A stretch of 64,000 nt of DNA from Halopseudomonas xinjiangensis (GTDB lineage Bacteria; Pseudomonadota; Gammaproteobacteria; Pseudomonadales; Pseudomonadaceae). Under the pieces are notes generated by a model. The model saw only the letters and a list, made by a program, of their open reading frames with translations, made no database searches and had not been told where the DNA came from. How positions within the stretch are numbered: the first letter of the stretch is position 1; every line of letters begins with the position of its first letter. A program made the position numbers and the translations under genes. Shown piece after piece: positions 32,246 through 43,148 of this stretch. The stretch lies in the NCBI GenBank assembly GCA_011050525.1, contig DRFO01000025.1, forward strand, positions 1-64,000, read 5' to 3'.

Positions 32246-32264
32246 GCCGGGCTGTAGACCCGGC
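32246..32264 (-). other. Hairpin between hflX and hflK
   Basis: GCCGGG and CCCGGC (32246-32251, 32259-32264) pair around a 7-base loop and are followed on the minus strand by only TTTG. It may attenuate transcription or block 3' decay; it is too weak to call a full terminator. Confidence 0.35.
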
Positions 32265-32325
32265 ACGGTAATTTAAGCAATGGTACCGCAAAAGCCCGTA
32301 ACTGCGCGAACGGCAGCCAAGGGCA

Positions 32326-33627
32326 TTATTGCAAGGTATGTTGCGTGAGGAAGTTATCCATCTGCCAGCCTTCGCGTTTGACCAGGCGATTGAAATCACT
32401 GCGCGGCAGGCGAACCTCCAATTGCTGACGACCATCGTCGGCAATACGTTCTCCAAGGACAGCACCGGCGGCATAGAACTGAGCGCGCAGCCGGGCTTCA
32501 GCGTGCTCCAGCAATAGCCATTCCTGAATAACATCTTCACCGAGTCTCTCGGCAACCGCCTGCGCCAGAAGATCCAGACCCAAACCGTCCCGCGCCGATA
32601 ACCAGACTCTAACCGGAACCCCCTGCTCGTCCCGCTGAATTTGCGGCTCAACGTTATCCAGCAGGTCAATCTTGTTGTAAACCTCCAGGATGGGCAAAGC
32701 CATCGCACCGATTTCCTCAAGCACCAGATGCACCTGCTCGACATGGGAAATCCGATCGTCATCCGCCGCATCAATAACGTGCAACAACAGATCAGCCTGA
32801 GCCGATTCTTCCAGGGTAGCGCGGAAGGCCTCGACAAGCTTGTGCGGTAGATGACGAATAAACCCTACCGTATCGGCAACAATCACCGGACCGATCTCGG
32901 CCAGGTCAATGCGGCGCAAGGTGGGATCAAGCGTAGCGAATAACTGATCGGCAGCGTATACCGTCGACTCGGTAAGATGATTGAACAGCGTCGACTTGCC
33001 GGCATTGGTATAGCCAACCACTGAAACCACCGGAATTTCGGCGCGCTGGCGGGATCGTCGAGCCTGGTCCCGCTGACTACGGACTTTTTCCAGGCGCTTG
33101 GAGATTTGCTTGATACGTACTCGCAGCAGCCTTCGGTCTGTCTCGAGCTGGGTCTCCCCGGGGCCGCGCAGACCAATACCGCCCTTCTGCCTTTCCAGGT
33201 GGGTCCAGCCGCGAACCAGGCGTGTGCTCAAATGGTCCAACTGCGCGAGCTCGACTTGCAGCTTCCCTTCATGGGTTCGGGCACGCTGGGCGAAGATATC
33301 GAGAATCAAACCGGTACGGTCGATAACGCGACACTGCAACTCTCGCTCAAGGTTTCGTTCCTGGCTAGGCGTCAGTGTGTGATTGAAAATTACCAGATCA
33401 CCTTCATTAACCTTTACAAGGTCGCCCAACTCTTCGACCTTACCCGCACCAATAAGAAAACGCGGGCTCGGCTGATAGCGGCTGATCGTCATGAAAGCGA
33501 CGATCTCCGCACCAGCCGAACCAACCAACTCCAGGAATTCCTGCGGATCTTCGCGGTTTTTCTCATCCATGCCTTCGAGATGAACAAGCACTGCTCGCTC
33601 ACCTCCTTCATGGCGCTCAAAAAACAA
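32326..33627 (-). CDS. hflX: GTPase HflX
   Basis: 433 residues from a TTG start at 33627 (FFERHEGGERAVLVHLE follows), supported by GGAGG 5 bases upstream and by the conserved first residues in pseudomonads. The HflX N-domain (HTLTPSQERNLE, GLILDIFAQRARTHEGKLQVELAQL) with its glycine-rich GGIGLRGPGETQLE segment precedes the G domain. The Walker A is GYTNAGKST (205-213), with DTVGFIRHLPH and NKIDLL following. HflX binds the 50S subunit and rescues or splits stalled ribosomes. It starts 17 bp after hfq. Confidence 0.94.
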   Translation of the reverse strand: MFFERHEGGERAVLVHLEGMDEKNREDPQEFLELVGSAGAEIVAFMTISRYQPSPRFLIGAGKVEELGDLVKVNEGDLVIFNHTLTPSQERNLERELQCRVIDRTGLILDIFAQRARTHEGKLQVELAQLDHLSTRLVRGWTHLERQKGGIGLRGPGETQLETDRRLLRVRIKQISKRLEKVRSQRDQARRSRQRAEIPVVSVVGYTNAGKSTLFNHLTESTVYAADQLFATLDPTLRRIDLAEIGPVIVADTVGFIRHLPHKLVEAFRATLEESAQADLLLHVIDAADDDRISHVEQVHLVLEEIGAMALPILEVYNKIDLLDNVEPQIQRDEQGVPVRVWLSARDGLGLDLLAQAVAERLGEDVIQEWLLLEHAEARLRAQFYAAGAVLGERIADDGRQQLEVRLPRSDFNRLVKREGWQMDNFLTQHTLQ

Positions 33628-33644
33628 TCAAGCCTCCGCAATTA

Positions 33645-33899
33645 TCAAGGATTGACAGCTTCTGCCTCGTCACCCGTACCCTGTACCGGCAACCGCACCG
33701 GACGACCAGGTACTACGGTAGAAATGGCGTGTTTGTAGACCATTTGGCTAACAGTATTCTTAAGCAGAATGACAAACTGATCGAAGGATTCGATCTGCCC
33801 CTGCAGCTTGATACCATTAACAAGATAGATGGATACCGGAACACGTTCCTTGCGCAGAACGTTCAGGTAAGGGTCTTGTAGTGAATGCCCTTTTGACAT
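33645..33899 (-). CDS. hfq: RNA chaperone Hfq
   Basis: 84 residues. [49 protein letters not shown] shows Sm1, and the [11 protein letters not shown] Sm2 motif follows. The C-terminal tail is short, as in Pseudomonas. Hfq forms hexamers that pair small RNAs with mRNAs and, in pseudomonads, act with Crc. AAGGAG precedes the ATG by 6 bases. The 132-bp AT-rich gap from miaA probably holds its own promoter. Confidence 0.98.
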   Translation of the reverse strand: MSKGHSLQDPYLNVLRKERVPVSIYLVNGIKLQGQIESFDQFVILLKNTVSQMVYKHAISTVVPGRPVRLPVQGTGDEAEAVNP

Positions 33900-34031
33900 T
33901 GCCTAACTCCTTATGGGAACCGTATTTTTAAGCATTTAATAATGCGTTTTCGCCGGCCTGTCCATTATCCATAAGACGAGCAGGCAGTATCCTTATGACT
34001 GCAGAAACAAGGTTAGCAGAACATTACAGAA

Positions 34032-35033
34032 CTATATTGTGATCTGCCGCAGCCGTTTCAAGGCCCCATCGAATCTTTTTGGATCCAGGCTATCAAACCA
34101 CTCGATATCTGCATCCCAACCCCGTAACCAGGTGAACTGTCGCTTGGCCAGCTGCCTCGTAGCAATCACCCCACGTTCGACCATCTCATCGCGCGAGAGT
34201 TTCCCTTCGAGGTAATCCCAGGCTTGCCGGTAGCCGACCGCCCGGATCGAAGGCATGGAAACGTCCAGATCCTTTCTCGCATGCAGCGCTTCTACTTCCT
34301 GAATAAAACCCTGCAGCAGCATTTGCAAGAAGCGCGCCGCGATGCGGTCATGAAGAACCGACCGCTCAGCAGGCGCTACCGCCAAGTGGTGCGTAGTATA
34401 GGGCAAATTCGCTCCGCAGGAGCTGCCATTCAAGGCTTTTTCTTGTAGCTGCCGCGCGTGCCAGTCGCTCAGGGAAACACCTGAGAGTAGATAGACTTCG
34501 TAGGCGCGCTGAATTCGCTGGGGATCGTTAGGGTGAATTCGTTCAGCGGCAGCCCAGTCAACCTTGGCCAGTTCCGCATGCACTCCCTTCCAGCCCACCT
34601 GCTCAGCCATCGCCGAGATACGCTGGCGCACCTCGTGATTTGCCGAGGGCATGTGGGCCAGCCCACCCTCCAACGCTTTGAAATAAAGCATGGTCCCACC
34701 CACCAGTAGCGGAATCCTGCCCCGGGCCGTGATGTCGGCGATGAGCCCGAGCGCGTCATCCCTGAATCGCGCAGCAGAATAACTTTGCGCAGGATCCAGA
34801 ATATCAACCAGGTGATGGGGGTAGGCGGCGAGCGTGGCGGCATCTGGCTTTGCCGTTCCGATATCCATTCCCTGGTAAACCAGAGCTGAATCGACACTTA
34901 CCAGCTCGCAGGGCAGATGGTCGGCCAGATGCAACGCCAGCTCGGTCTTGCCGGCCGCCGTAGGTCCCATCAGGCAGATCACTGGCGGCGGTGAAGCTAA
35001 AGGCTCGGCGGGCCTCGGCTCAGGCGGTGCCAT
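34032..35033 (-). CDS. miaA: tRNA dimethylallyltransferase MiaA
   Basis: 333 residues. The P-loop [10 protein letters not shown] (about 23-32), the [16 protein letters not shown] motif, HHLVDILDP and a C-terminal [12 protein letters not shown] region are all family signatures. It prenylates A37 of tRNAs reading UNN codons. The ATG overlaps the mutL stop by one base (TAATG). The N-terminal 17 residues form a proline-rich extension before the P-loop strand. Confidence 0.96.
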   Translation of the reverse strand: MAPPEPRPAEPLASPPPVICLMGPTAAGKTELALHLADHLPCELVSVDSALVYQGMDIGTAKPDAATLAAYPHHLVDILDPAQSYSAARFRDDALGLIADITARGRIPLLVGGTMLYFKALEGGLAHMPSANHEVRQRISAMAEQVGWKGVHAELAKVDWAAAERIHPNDPQRIQRAYEVYLLSGVSLSDWHARQLQEKALNGSSCGANLPYTTHHLAVAPAERSVLHDRIAARFLQMLLQGFIQEVEALHARKDLDVSMPSIRAVGYRQAWDYLEGKLSRDEMVERGVIATRQLAKRQFTWLRGWDADIEWFDSLDPKRFDGALKRLRQITI

Positions 35034-36886
35034 TAGCGACCACGCAGGAACAGCTTGTCCAGCTCATGCATATTCATCTGGGTCCACGTCGGGCGGCCGT
35101 GATTGCATTGCCCACTTCGCTCGGTCTGCTCCATATCCCGGAGCAGACCGTTCATCTCGGCGAGGGTCAGCCGCCGGTTCGCGCGGACCGCCCCATGGCA
35201 GGCCATGGTTCCCAGCAGCTCGTTGAGGTGCGCCTGAATACGGTCGCTGGTACCGTATTCCATAAGATCCGCCACCACGTCACGAACCAGCTGTATCGCA
35301 TCTGCCTGGCGGAGAAGCGACGGGATCTCCCGTATCGCCAGACTTTCCGGTCCCATGCGCTGTAATGAGAAGCCCAGCCGTGCAAACCATCCAGCATGTT
35401 CCTCAGCACAGTCCGCTTCCCGCTCGCTTACCGCGACTGACTCCGGTACCAGCAAGGGCTGGCTGCGCAGACCCTCCTGATCCATCGCCAGCTTGAGTCG
35501 TTCATAGGTGATGCGTTCATGGGCAGCATGCATGTCGACTACAACCAGGCCTGCCGCATTCTCCGCCAGAATAAAAACCCCATGCAGCTGCGCCAGCGCG
35601 TATCCCATAGGGGGAATGTCCTGCTGCGGTTCGGCACCCGTGCCTGACAGAGAGTCCAGCGCCTTGCCATATAAGCCGCTGTACCCTGCCACCGCTCCAG
35701 CGAGAACTGCCGGGGTCGGACGTTCGACCATCTGATGCTGACTGGATGGCGACCAGACCGGGGCCGGCTCGGCCAGTGACAGGTAGGTTTGCCCGGAAAA
35801 AACGCCAGCGTCAGCACCACCCGGCGTCAGACCGCCTTCCAGCGGGGCTTGGTCCGTAGCGGTTGGCGGTTGCTGCTCCCCAGGGCGGTGTTCGGCGAGG
35901 GTCCGATAGAGCGAGCTGAACAAAAAGTCATGGACCATGCGCCCATCTCTGAAGCGCACCTCATGCTTAGTAGGGTGCACATTGACATCCACCACTGCCG
36001 GGTCCACCTCCAGATAGAGCACAAAGGTAGGATGCCTGCCGTTGAACAAGACGTCGCGGTAAGCCTGACGGACCGCATGCGCCACCAGCTTGTCGCGGAT
36101 CATTCGGCCATTGACGAAAAAGTACTGCAGATCCGCCTGGCTGCGGGAAAAAGTGGGCAGGCCAACCCAGCCCCACAACCGGAGCCCGTCGCGTTCATTG
36201 TCGATCACAACCGACTGCTCGACGAAGGCAGGACCGCAAACGGTCGCCACTCTCCGGCGCGCCTCCTGCTCGGTATGGGCAGGACGCAACCCGAATACAG
36301 GACGACCATTGTGGCGCAGGTTGAACGCCACATCGAAGCGTGACAGCGCGAGGCGTTTGACCACCTCTTCCAGATGTGAAAATTCGGTTTTCTCAGTTCT
36401 CAGAAACTTGCGTCGGGCGGGGGTATTGAAAAACAGGTCACGGACCTCAACGGTAGTGCCCTGGGGATGCGCCGCGGGTTGAAGCCGTGGCGCCATATCG
36501 CGGCCTTCGGTTTCTACCTGCCAGGCCTGATCAGCCCCGGTAGCACAGGAGATCATGGTCAGCCGGGAAACGGAGCTCACCGAGGCCAGTGCTTCACCGC
36601 GAAAGCCCAGGGTGGCGACTCGCTCCAGATCGTCCAGGTCCCGGATCTTGCTGGTCGCATGCCTCGAAAGCGCCAGCGACAGGTCTGCCTCGACAATTCC
36701 TGCGCCGTCGTCCCTCACCCTCAAGAGCTTGATTCCAGCCTGTTCAACATCGATATCGACCCTGGTCGCACCAGCATCGAGACTGTTTTCAAGCAGCTCC
36801 TTGATCACCGAGGCGGGACGCTCCACCACCTCGCCGGCAGCAATCTGGTTAGCCAGACGCGGGCTCAGCAATTCTATGCGCGACAT
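35033..36886 (-). CDS. mutL: DNA mismatch repair protein MutL
   Basis: 617 residues. The GHKL ATPase N-half shows [51 protein letters not shown] and [17 protein letters not shown] proline-rich linker (about 335-430) and a C-terminal dimerisation domain ([14 protein letters not shown]...) follow. I see no DQHA(X)2E(X)4E endonuclease motif in standard form: the equivalent reads [12 protein letters not shown]. Spacing to amiB is one base, and the stop overlaps the miaA start. MutL links MutS recognition to strand removal. Confidence 0.96.
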   Translation of the reverse strand: MSRIELLSPRLANQIAAGEVVERPASVIKELLENSLDAGATRVDIDVEQAGIKLLRVRDDGAGIVEADLSLALSRHATSKIRDLDDLERVATLGFRGEALASVSSVSRLTMISCATGADQAWQVETEGRDMAPRLQPAAHPQGTTVEVRDLFFNTPARRKFLRTEKTEFSHLEEVVKRLALSRFDVAFNLRHNGRPVFGLRPAHTEQEARRRVATVCGPAFVEQSVVIDNERDGLRLWGWVGLPTFSRSQADLQYFFVNGRMIRDKLVAHAVRQAYRDVLFNGRHPTFVLYLEVDPAVVDVNVHPTKHEVRFRDGRMVHDFLFSSLYRTLAEHRPGEQQPPTATDQAPLEGGLTPGGADAGVFSGQTYLSLAEPAPVWSPSSQHQMVERPTPAVLAGAVAGYSGLYGKALDSLSGTGAEPQQDIPPMGYALAQLHGVFILAENAAGLVVVDMHAAHERITYERLKLAMDQEGLRSQPLLVPESVAVSEREADCAEEHAGWFARLGFSLQRMGPESLAIREIPSLLRQADAIQLVRDVVADLMEYGTSDRIQAHLNELLGTMACHGAVRANRRLTLAEMNGLLRDMEQTERSGQCNHGRPTWTQMNMHELDKLFLRGR

Positions 36887-36887
36887 G

Positions 36888-38318
36888 TCAGGATTCGTTC
36901 TGAACGAGCAGGTTACCGGCCGGCACCTTCAATACCTGGCCGACGCGGATCTGGTCATTGCCACCGAGGCTATTGGCTTGGCGCAAACTGGCCAGGGTTA
37001 CGTTATACCGCGTCGCGATCATGGAGAGCGTATCTCCACGTCTCACCGTGTGTTCGCGAGCCCCCTGGGCAATCTTGCCACTCGCTTTGAGCGCAGCAAC
37101 CCGAGTTCCGGGGGGCGGATTGCGATGGAAATAGTCGCGGATACCGCTATGCATAGCCCTGGCCAGCGCCTGTTGATGGCTGCGCGTTACCAGCTTACTG
37201 GCTTCTCCTGGATTGGATATGAAGCCGGTCTCCACCAGAATCGAGGGAATATCAGGCGACTTGAGCACCATGAACCCGGCCTGCTCCACACGACGCTTGT
37301 GCAGGGGTGTAATTCGCCCGATAGAGGTCAGCACCTGATGCCCCAGGTCGAGGCTGGCAGACAGCGTGGCGGTCATGGAAAGGTCCAGCAACACACTTGC
37401 CAGCACCCGGTCCTTGTTTTCAAGACTTACGCCGCCTACTCCGCCGATCAGATCTGAGCGGTTTTCTCGATCAGCCAATAGCCGCGCGGTTTCTGAGGTT
37501 GCGCCCCCATCGGACAAGGCGAACACCGAGGCACCGAAGGCACCCGCTCGAGTAAAGGCATCCGCATGAATCGAGACGAACAGGTCGGCATTGTGCTTGC
37601 GAGCAATGTCGGTACGACCACGAAGCGGGATGAAATAGTCTCCGGTACGGACGAGAACCCCTTTAAAGCCAGGCTCAGCGTCGATCAACGCTTTTAAGTC
37701 ACGGGCGATGGCCAATACCACTTCCTTTTCGCGGGCACCCTTGAATCCGATGGCACCGGGGTCCTCACCCCCGTGCCCGGCGTCCAGCGCCACGATGATA
37801 TCCCGCTGCCCGATTTCCGGAGCGGACCTCGGCGGGTTCTGCGGCAAAGGCAATGCATCAGGTTCGGGGGGTGTCTGGCCGACCAGTTTCCCTGGAGGCT
37901 GCTTCTGATCAAACAGATCCAGCACCAGACGATGGCCATACTGCTGATTAGGGGGCAGAGCAAAGCTTTTCGGGTCGACCGCCTGTGATAGATCAATGAC
38001 AACACGCAGATCCGTGCCGTTACGCTGGGCAGAGCGCATCCCCGTAAGCGGCGTGTTATCCAGAGGGAGGGAATCGGTTGCCGCACTGAGTCTGGCATTG
38101 GTAATGTCGATCACGATGCGTTCGGGACTGGAAAGTGTGAAGACGCTGTGCTCGGCCGGCCCCGTGAGATCGAATACCAGGCGCGTGTTATCAGGGGCAC
38201 GCCAGATCCGAACGTTCTGGATTTCGGCTGCGTGCAGTACTCCCGACAACAAGACGCAGAGCAAACTCACCAGCCATTTGCTCGCTGCCTTGCCTTTCCC
38301 CCCCGTATTTCCGATCAC
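36888..38318 (-). CDS. amiB: N-acetylmuramoyl-L-alanine amidase AmiB with LysM domain
   Basis: 476 residues from GTG 38318, which overlaps the tsaE stop (GTGA). A signal peptide (about 1-30, ending at VLHA) is followed by an AMIN domain (about 35-135). The Zn-dependent amidase_3 domain has [16 protein letters not shown], the SIHADAF motif and [16 protein letters not shown]-terminal LysM repeat ([20 protein letters not shown]) ends the protein. It cleaves septal peptidoglycan during daughter-cell separation and is expected to need an EnvC/NlpD-type activator. Confidence 0.96.
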   Translation of the reverse strand: MIGNTGGKGKAASKWLVSLLCVLLSGVLHAAEIQNVRIWRAPDNTRLVFDLTGPAEHSVFTLSSPERIVIDITNARLSAATDSLPLDNTPLTGMRSAQRNGTDLRVVIDLSQAVDPKSFALPPNQQYGHRLVLDLFDQKQPPGKLVGQTPPEPDALPLPQNPPRSAPEIGQRDIIVALDAGHGGEDPGAIGFKGAREKEVVLAIARDLKALIDAEPGFKGVLVRTGDYFIPLRGRTDIARKHNADLFVSIHADAFTRAGAFGASVFALSDGGATSETARLLADRENRSDLIGGVGGVSLENKDRVLASVLLDLSMTATLSASLDLGHQVLTSIGRITPLHKRRVEQAGFMVLKSPDIPSILVETGFISNPGEASKLVTRSHQQALARAMHSGIRDYFHRNPPPGTRVAALKASGKIAQGAREHTVRRGDTLSMIATRYNVTLASLRQANSLGGNDQIRVGQVLKVPAGNLLVQNES

Positions 38319-38818
38319 GACGTCGCGCCACTCCTGTTGTTGTAAAACTTCTGGCAGGCGGCCACGCCATGAGCACTCTGCCCTTCAATCGACAGATAAC
38401 GGCCTGCTCCCTGTGTTGCAATGGTAATCGTCAGGTCGGGACTTGGCAAAACCCCTTTGCCTTTTTCCGGCCATTCTATAAGACACAGGCTGTCCGGGGT
38501 GAAATAGTCTCGGATTCCGAGAAATTCGAGCTCCTCCGGATCAAGCAATCGATACAGGTCAAAATGATAGATAGCCCCGCCGGGGAATTCGTAGGGTTCG
38601 ACCAAGGTAAAAGTCGGACTTTTGACGGCGCCCTGATGCCCTTTCGCGCGGATAAGCCCCCTGCTCAGGGTGGTTTTTCCCGCCCCGAGATCGCCGTCGA
38701 GGTAGACAATTCCCTTCCATTCCAGCGCAGCACCTATACGCGCGCCTGCCGCTTCCATGGCCTTCTCGCCTTCTGCATAAAATTGTTCAAACATCGGAGT
38801 GTCCACGGTTGATGACAT
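38315..38818 (-). CDS. tsaE: tRNA threonylcarbamoyladenosine ATPase subunit TsaE
   Basis: 167 residues from ATG 38818, or 159 from ATG 38794; neither has a good ribosome site, so the start is uncertain. The Walker A is GDLGAGKTT (about 42-50), followed by VKSPTFTLVEPYEF and HFDLYRL, which identify TsaE. It works with TsaB and TsaD in making t6A37 of ANN-decoding tRNAs. It overlaps the end of nnrD and is coupled to amiB. Confidence 0.93.
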   Translation of the reverse strand: MSSTVDTPMFEQFYAEGEKAMEAAGARIGAALEWKGIVYLDGDLGAGKTTLSRGLIRAKGHQGAVKSPTFTLVEPYEFPGGAIYHFDLYRLLDPEELEFLGIRDYFTPDSLCLIEWPEKGKGVLPSPDLTITIATQGAGRYLSIEGQSAHGVAACQKFYNNRSGATS

Positions 38819-40301
38819 TGCGGATATGGGTGATAAGGTCGCTGGCGAGGATACCGCACTGGCCCCCGTCGCGCTCTGCCATATCCCCTGCCAAAGCATG
38901 CACAAGCGCCGCATAACGGGCCGCTTTACCCGATTCAATTCGCTGCGCCAATAGCGCTCCGGCCAGCCCGGATAGCACATCGCCCATCCCGGCGGTCGCC
39001 ATGCCAGGATTTCCATCGCTGCACAGGCCAACCAGACCAGGGTAGCCAACAGGCCCGGCGATGAGGCTGCCAACCCCTTTGAGCACCACGGCGCAGCCGA
39101 ACCGCTCAACGAGGGCATTGACGGAGCGCAGTCGGTCGTTCTGCACCTCGGCTGTGGTCCATCCCAACAAGCGGGCCGCTTCCGCAGGATGGGGTGTGAT
39201 CACGCTGTCCGGACCGAGAGGGAGGCCGAAAGGATTGCGCTCGGCAATGCTGTTCAGGGCGTCGGCGTCCAGAACGCAGGGCAACTCCATGGCCAATACC
39301 TTGTCCAGCATCCGCTGTCCCCAACTACCGCGACCCAGACCAGGGCCAACTACCACGGCCGTAGCCTTTTTCAGGAGCTGGTCAATGGCGTCGGGCTCGT
39401 CAGATCCCTGAACCATAACCTCGGGGCATCGGGTCAGCAAAGCGGCTACGTGCTCTGGCCGGGTTACCACGCTTACCCGGCCAGAGCCGCTGCGCAAGGC
39501 AGCTTCTGCAGCCAGCATAATAGCTCCGCCCATGCCGTGATCACCACCAATTACCACCAGGTGTCCAAACAAGCCTTTATGCGCGGCCTTTGGCCGCTGC
39601 GGCAATGTTCTTCCCCAGTTATCCAGCGTCAACCTCTCAGCCAGAATCGGCAGATCAATAGCGGGTATGTTCGCCAACGCAGCGAATCGAAGATGTCCTG
39701 TCTGATCTGGCCCTTGGGCAGTAAAGAGCCCGAGCTTCAAAGCAATAAAGGTTACCGTCACATCGGCCTTGATTGCGTCGCCCAGAATTCTTCCACTGTC
39801 GGCCTTGAGTCCGCTGGGAATATCCACCGAAACGACCGGCAGGCCCGAGGCGTTGATACGCTTGATAATCTCTGAAAACGGCTCTCGAACATCGCCCTTC
39901 AGGCCTGTCCCCAGCAGCGCATCGACGACGACTCCGTCTAATTCTACAAAGGGAGCCCAAGGCTCCACATCCACCCCGGCGCTAGTCGCCGCCTGCCAAG
40001 CCAGTGCTGCATCGCCGCTCAAGCGTTCCGGCGGCGACACGGCAATTATCCGCACCGACCAGCCAGCCCTGAGCGCCAGCGTGGCTACAAGATAACCATC
40101 CCCGGCATTATTGCCCGCACCACACAGAACGGTAAGTTTCCCGGTCGCAGGCCAGCGGCGCAGCACCTCGTCCCAGAGAGACTGTGCCGCTCGCTTCATC
40201 AGCTCTAGACCAGACGTTCCGCTGGCAACGATGCGCGCGTCCAAATCGCGGATATCCGCAACGCTATAGATGCACGACGGTATATTTGGACGCATGGGCA
40301 T
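38787..40301 (-). CDS. nnrD: Bifunctional NAD(P)HX epimerase / ADP-dependent dehydratase
   Basis: 504 residues from ATG 40301, with CAGGT just upstream; the TTG-initiated frame to 40325 is less likely. The N-terminal YjeF_N epimerase domain (about 10-210) has GAGNNAGDGYLVA and VDIPSG. The C-terminal ribokinase-like dehydratase has GDHGMGGAIMLA, ITPHPAEAARLLG and GNPGMATAGMGDVLSG. Together they repair hydrated NADH and NADPH. It is divergent from queG with a 59-bp gap. Confidence 0.94.
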   Translation of the reverse strand: MPMRPNIPSCIYSVADIRDLDARIVASGTSGLELMKRAAQSLWDEVLRRWPATGKLTVLCGAGNNAGDGYLVATLALRAGWSVRIIAVSPPERLSGDAALAWQAATSAGVDVEPWAPFVELDGVVVDALLGTGLKGDVREPFSEIIKRINASGLPVVSVDIPSGLKADSGRILGDAIKADVTVTFIALKLGLFTAQGPDQTGHLRFAALANIPAIDLPILAERLTLDNWGRTLPQRPKAAHKGLFGHLVVIGGDHGMGGAIMLAAEAALRSGSGRVSVVTRPEHVAALLTRCPEVMVQGSDEPDAIDQLLKKATAVVVGPGLGRGSWGQRMLDKVLAMELPCVLDADALNSIAERNPFGLPLGPDSVITPHPAEAARLLGWTTAEVQNDRLRSVNALVERFGCAVVLKGVGSLIAGPVGYPGLVGLCSDGNPGMATAGMGDVLSGLAGALLAQRIESGKAARYAALVHALAGDMAERDGGQCGILASDLITHIRNVINRGHSDV

Positions 40302-40360
40302 GCTACCTGTCTCAATGTCTGGCAAAATTGTACCTCCAGCCTGACACAGACCCCAACCCC

Positions 40361-41425
40361 ATGCCCATTCCCTCCATCGATTACGCTGAGTTAGCCGTTC
40401 AGGTTCACAGCCTGGTCGCCGAACTGGGATTTCAGCAGGCAGGGATCAGCGAACCGGATGTCGGTCAGCATGAGGAGTGGCTGAACGCCTGGTTACGCGC
40501 GGGCTATCACGGTGAGATGGAATGGATGGCCAGCCATGGCACCAAGCGCACCCAGCCTGCGGAGCTGGTGCCCGGGACGCAGCGCGTAATTTCGGTGCGC
40601 ATGGACTACCTGCCAACCGATCCGGACATGGTTAAACGACTGGGTAACCGCGACACCGCGTACATTTCCCGCTACGCACTTGGCCGCGATTACCACAAGC
40701 TGATCCGCCGCCGGCTGCAACAGCTGGCTGAACGCATCCAGGCGTTGATCGGGCCCTTCGGCTTTCGCGCCTTTGTCGACAGCGCCCCGGTTATGGAGCG
40801 CGCCCTGGCGAATCGTTCCGGCCTGGGCTGGATCGGCAAGAACACCATGCTGCTCAATCGCCAGGCGGGTAGCTTCTTTTTCCTGGGGGAGCTGTATACC
40901 GACCTTCCGCTGCCGATAGATCCACCCTACGAAGAGGAGCATTGCGGTCGATGCACGGCCTGTCTCGACAAATGCCCGACCAATGCCTTTGTCGGCCCTC
41001 AGGTTCTCGACGCAAGACGTTGCATTTCTTACCTGACAATCGAGCTTAAAGGAGCCATTCCGGAAGATCTCCGTCCGATGATGGGCAACCGAGTGTTCGG
41101 CTGCGACGATTGCCAGCTGGTTTGCCCCTGGAACCGCTTTGCGAAAGAAACGCAGGAAGCCGATTTCAGCCCGCGCCATCTGCTTGATCAGGCTGACCTG
41201 GTAACGCTCTTCCGCTGGAGTGAGCAAGAGTTTCTGAAAAATACCGAGGGTTCGCCCATTCGGCGTATTGGCTATGACCGCTGGCTGCGCAATCTCGCGG
41301 TTGGCCTGGGTAATGCCAATAACAGCATTCCGGTGGTCGAGGCTCTGAAGTCGAGACTCGACCATTCCTCGGCGCTGGTCAGAGACCATGTCAGATGGGC
41401 ACTGCAACAGCACGGAGCAAAATGA
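40361..41425 (+). CDS. queG: Epoxyqueuosine reductase QueG
   Basis: 354 residues from ATG 40361 (MPIPSIDYAELAVQV); the upstream frame overlaps nnrD and is rejected. The N-terminal cobalamin-binding domain includes YISRYALGRDYHK and VDSAPVMERALA. Two 4Fe-4S motifs follow: CGRCTACLDKCPT and CDDCQLVCPWN. A HEAT-like C-terminus closes the protein. It performs the last step of queuosine synthesis in tRNA. It runs divergently from nnrD. Confidence 0.96.
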   Translation: MPIPSIDYAELAVQVHSLVAELGFQQAGISEPDVGQHEEWLNAWLRAGYHGEMEWMASHGTKRTQPAELVPGTQRVISVRMDYLPTDPDMVKRLGNRDTAYISRYALGRDYHKLIRRRLQQLAERIQALIGPFGFRAFVDSAPVMERALANRSGLGWIGKNTMLLNRQAGSFFFLGELYTDLPLPIDPPYEEEHCGRCTACLDKCPTNAFVGPQVLDARRCISYLTIELKGAIPEDLRPMMGNRVFGCDDCQLVCPWNRFAKETQEADFSPRHLLDQADLVTLFRWSEQEFLKNTEGSPIRRIGYDRWLRNLAVGLGNANNSIPVVEALKSRLDHSSALVRDHVRWALQQHGAK

Positions 41426-41495
41426 GATCGAATCACCGTCAGTGACCACCTCCCTTCCGCCGCTCCCTGTCAGGTTGCTGGCACCCGAGCCGCGC

Positions 41496-42038
41496 TCAAT
41501 AGCGGATAAAATGCTTGCGATAATGCTGAAGCTCGGCAATGGAGTCGCGAATATCATCCATCGCCAGATGGCTGCTTTGTTTGCGAAAACCATTCTTTAC
41601 TTCGGGAGCCCAGCGCGCAGCCAGCTCCTTGAGCGTAGAGACGTCGAGATTGCGGTAATGAAAGAATCGCTCCAGGTCCGGCATGCCTCGGTACAAAAAA
41701 CGCCGATCCTGACAGATGCTGTTGCCACACATGGGTGAACGACCCTCGGGCACCCATTGGCGCAGAAATTCCAGGGTCTTCTGCTCGGCCTCGGCAGGAC
41801 TGATCACGCTGTCTTTGACCCGCTGAGTCAGGCCCGACTGGCCGTGCTGACGGGTGTTCCATTCGTCCATTCCGTCCAGCATCGCATCAGGTTGCTTGAC
41901 CGCCATTTCCGGACCTTCCGCCAGAATATTAAGCTGCGCATCGGTGACAATTGTGGCGATCTCGATGATTACATCATTATCACAATCCAGACCGGTCATC
42001 TCCAGGTCGATCCAGATCAGGTTGTCGGGGTTCTGCAT
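41496..42038 (-). CDS. orn: Oligoribonuclease
   Basis: 180 residues. It is a DEDDh exonuclease: [11 protein letters not shown] (exo I, D and E), the middle segment with SVISPAEAE and [12 protein letters not shown], and an [17 protein letters not shown] end. Orn degrades 2-5-mer RNAs, including pGpG, the product of c-di-GMP breakdown. That makes it relevant to the c-di-GMP proteins in this window. It is divergent from rsgA across 81 bp. Confidence 0.97.
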   Translation of the reverse strand: MQNPDNLIWIDLEMTGLDCDNDVIIEIATIVTDAQLNILAEGPEMAVKQPDAMLDGMDEWNTRQHGQSGLTQRVKDSVISPAEAEQKTLEFLRQWVPEGRSPMCGNSICQDRRFLYRGMPDLERFFHYRNLDVSTLKELAARWAPEVKNGFRKQSSHLAMDDIRDSIAELQHYRKHFIRY

Positions 42039-42119
42039 GCTGATTCCTGTGTTGGGTCAATGTGACTACAGTATACGACGCCATGCTACACTGCGGCTGA
42101 TTCTCAAGACTCAAGATAA

Positions 42120-43145
42120 ATGGCCAAGCGACACCTTACCCGGCGCCAGAACTGGCGCATCCAGAAGATCCAGGATGAACGCACTGTACGCGCTGGCAAG
42201 CGCGCGGATCTGGCGGAAGAAAGCTTGTTGGGCGGGGATCTGGGACCCGAGCAGGAAGGGCTAGTTATAGCCCACTTCGGCATTCAGGTTGATGTGGAGG
42301 CGTCAAGCGGTCCGCAGGCGGGGCTGATCAGACGCTGCCATATGCGCGCCAATCTCCCGGCTCTGGTCACCGGCGACAAAGTGGTGTGGCGCGCCGATAA
42401 CCAGACGGGTGGGGTAATCGTTGCGCAACTGCCCCGCCGGACCGAGCTGTTTCGCCCCGATCATCGAGGCCAGCTGAAACCGGTGGCAGCCAATGTTGAT
42501 CGGCTGGTTATTGTGTTTGCTCCCCTGCCTACGCCACACGCCAATCTTATCGATCGTTATCTCGTCGCCGCTGAACAGGCTGATCTGGAGCCCCTTCTGG
42601 TCCTAAACAAAGCGGATCTGCTGGATCAAGGAGACTTCCAAACTATTCGCGACTGGCTGGACGACTACGCGCACCTGGGATATCGGACGCTGTGCTTGTC
42701 TGCCGGATCGGGAGACGGCCTGGACAGTCTTCGCGAATCGCTGCAAGGTCATATCAATGTGTTTGTCGGGCAATCCGGGGTAGGCAAATCTTCTCTGATC
42801 AACGCTCTGTTGCCAGGCGTGGACCTCAGGGTCGGGGCTTTATCCGACGTGACTGGCAAAGGTACGCATACCACCACCACCGCCCGACTGTTCCACTTTC
42901 CAGCAGGTGGCGACCTGATAGATTCGCCAGGCATACGTGAATTCGGCCTGACCCACATTACCCACGACGAACTGCTTGAAGGCTTTATCGAGTTCAGACC
43001 GTTTCTGGGTCTCTGCCGCTTTCGTGACTGCCAGCATCTGCATGAGCCTGGTTGCGCGCTGCTTGGTGCAGTCGCAGAGGGGAACATTTCAGCTACCCGC
43101 ATGAGCAGTTATCGACACATTCTTTCAGGCATCGTGAAGCCCTAA
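42120..43145 (+). CDS. rsgA: Ribosome small-subunit-dependent GTPase RsgA
   Basis: 341 residues. It has an OB-fold N-domain, a circularly permuted G domain in which LNKADLL (G4) precedes [10 protein letters not shown] (G1, from 217) and [10 protein letters not shown] (G3), and a C-terminal zinc region with [14 protein letters not shown]. RsgA helps late 30S maturation. It converges on motB with a 3-bp gap and no terminator between them. Confidence 0.96.
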   Translation: MAKRHLTRRQNWRIQKIQDERTVRAGKRADLAEESLLGGDLGPEQEGLVIAHFGIQVDVEASSGPQAGLIRRCHMRANLPALVTGDKVVWRADNQTGGVIVAQLPRRTELFRPDHRGQLKPVAANVDRLVIVFAPLPTPHANLIDRYLVAAEQADLEPLLVLNKADLLDQGDFQTIRDWLDDYAHLGYRTLCLSAGSGDGLDSLRESLQGHINVFVGQSGVGKSSLINALLPGVDLRVGALSDVTGKGTHTTTTARLFHFPAGGDLIDSPGIREFGLTHITHDELLEGFIEFRPFLGLCRFRDCQHLHEPGCALLGAVAEGNISATRMSSYRHILSGIVKP

Positions 43146-43148
43146 TAA

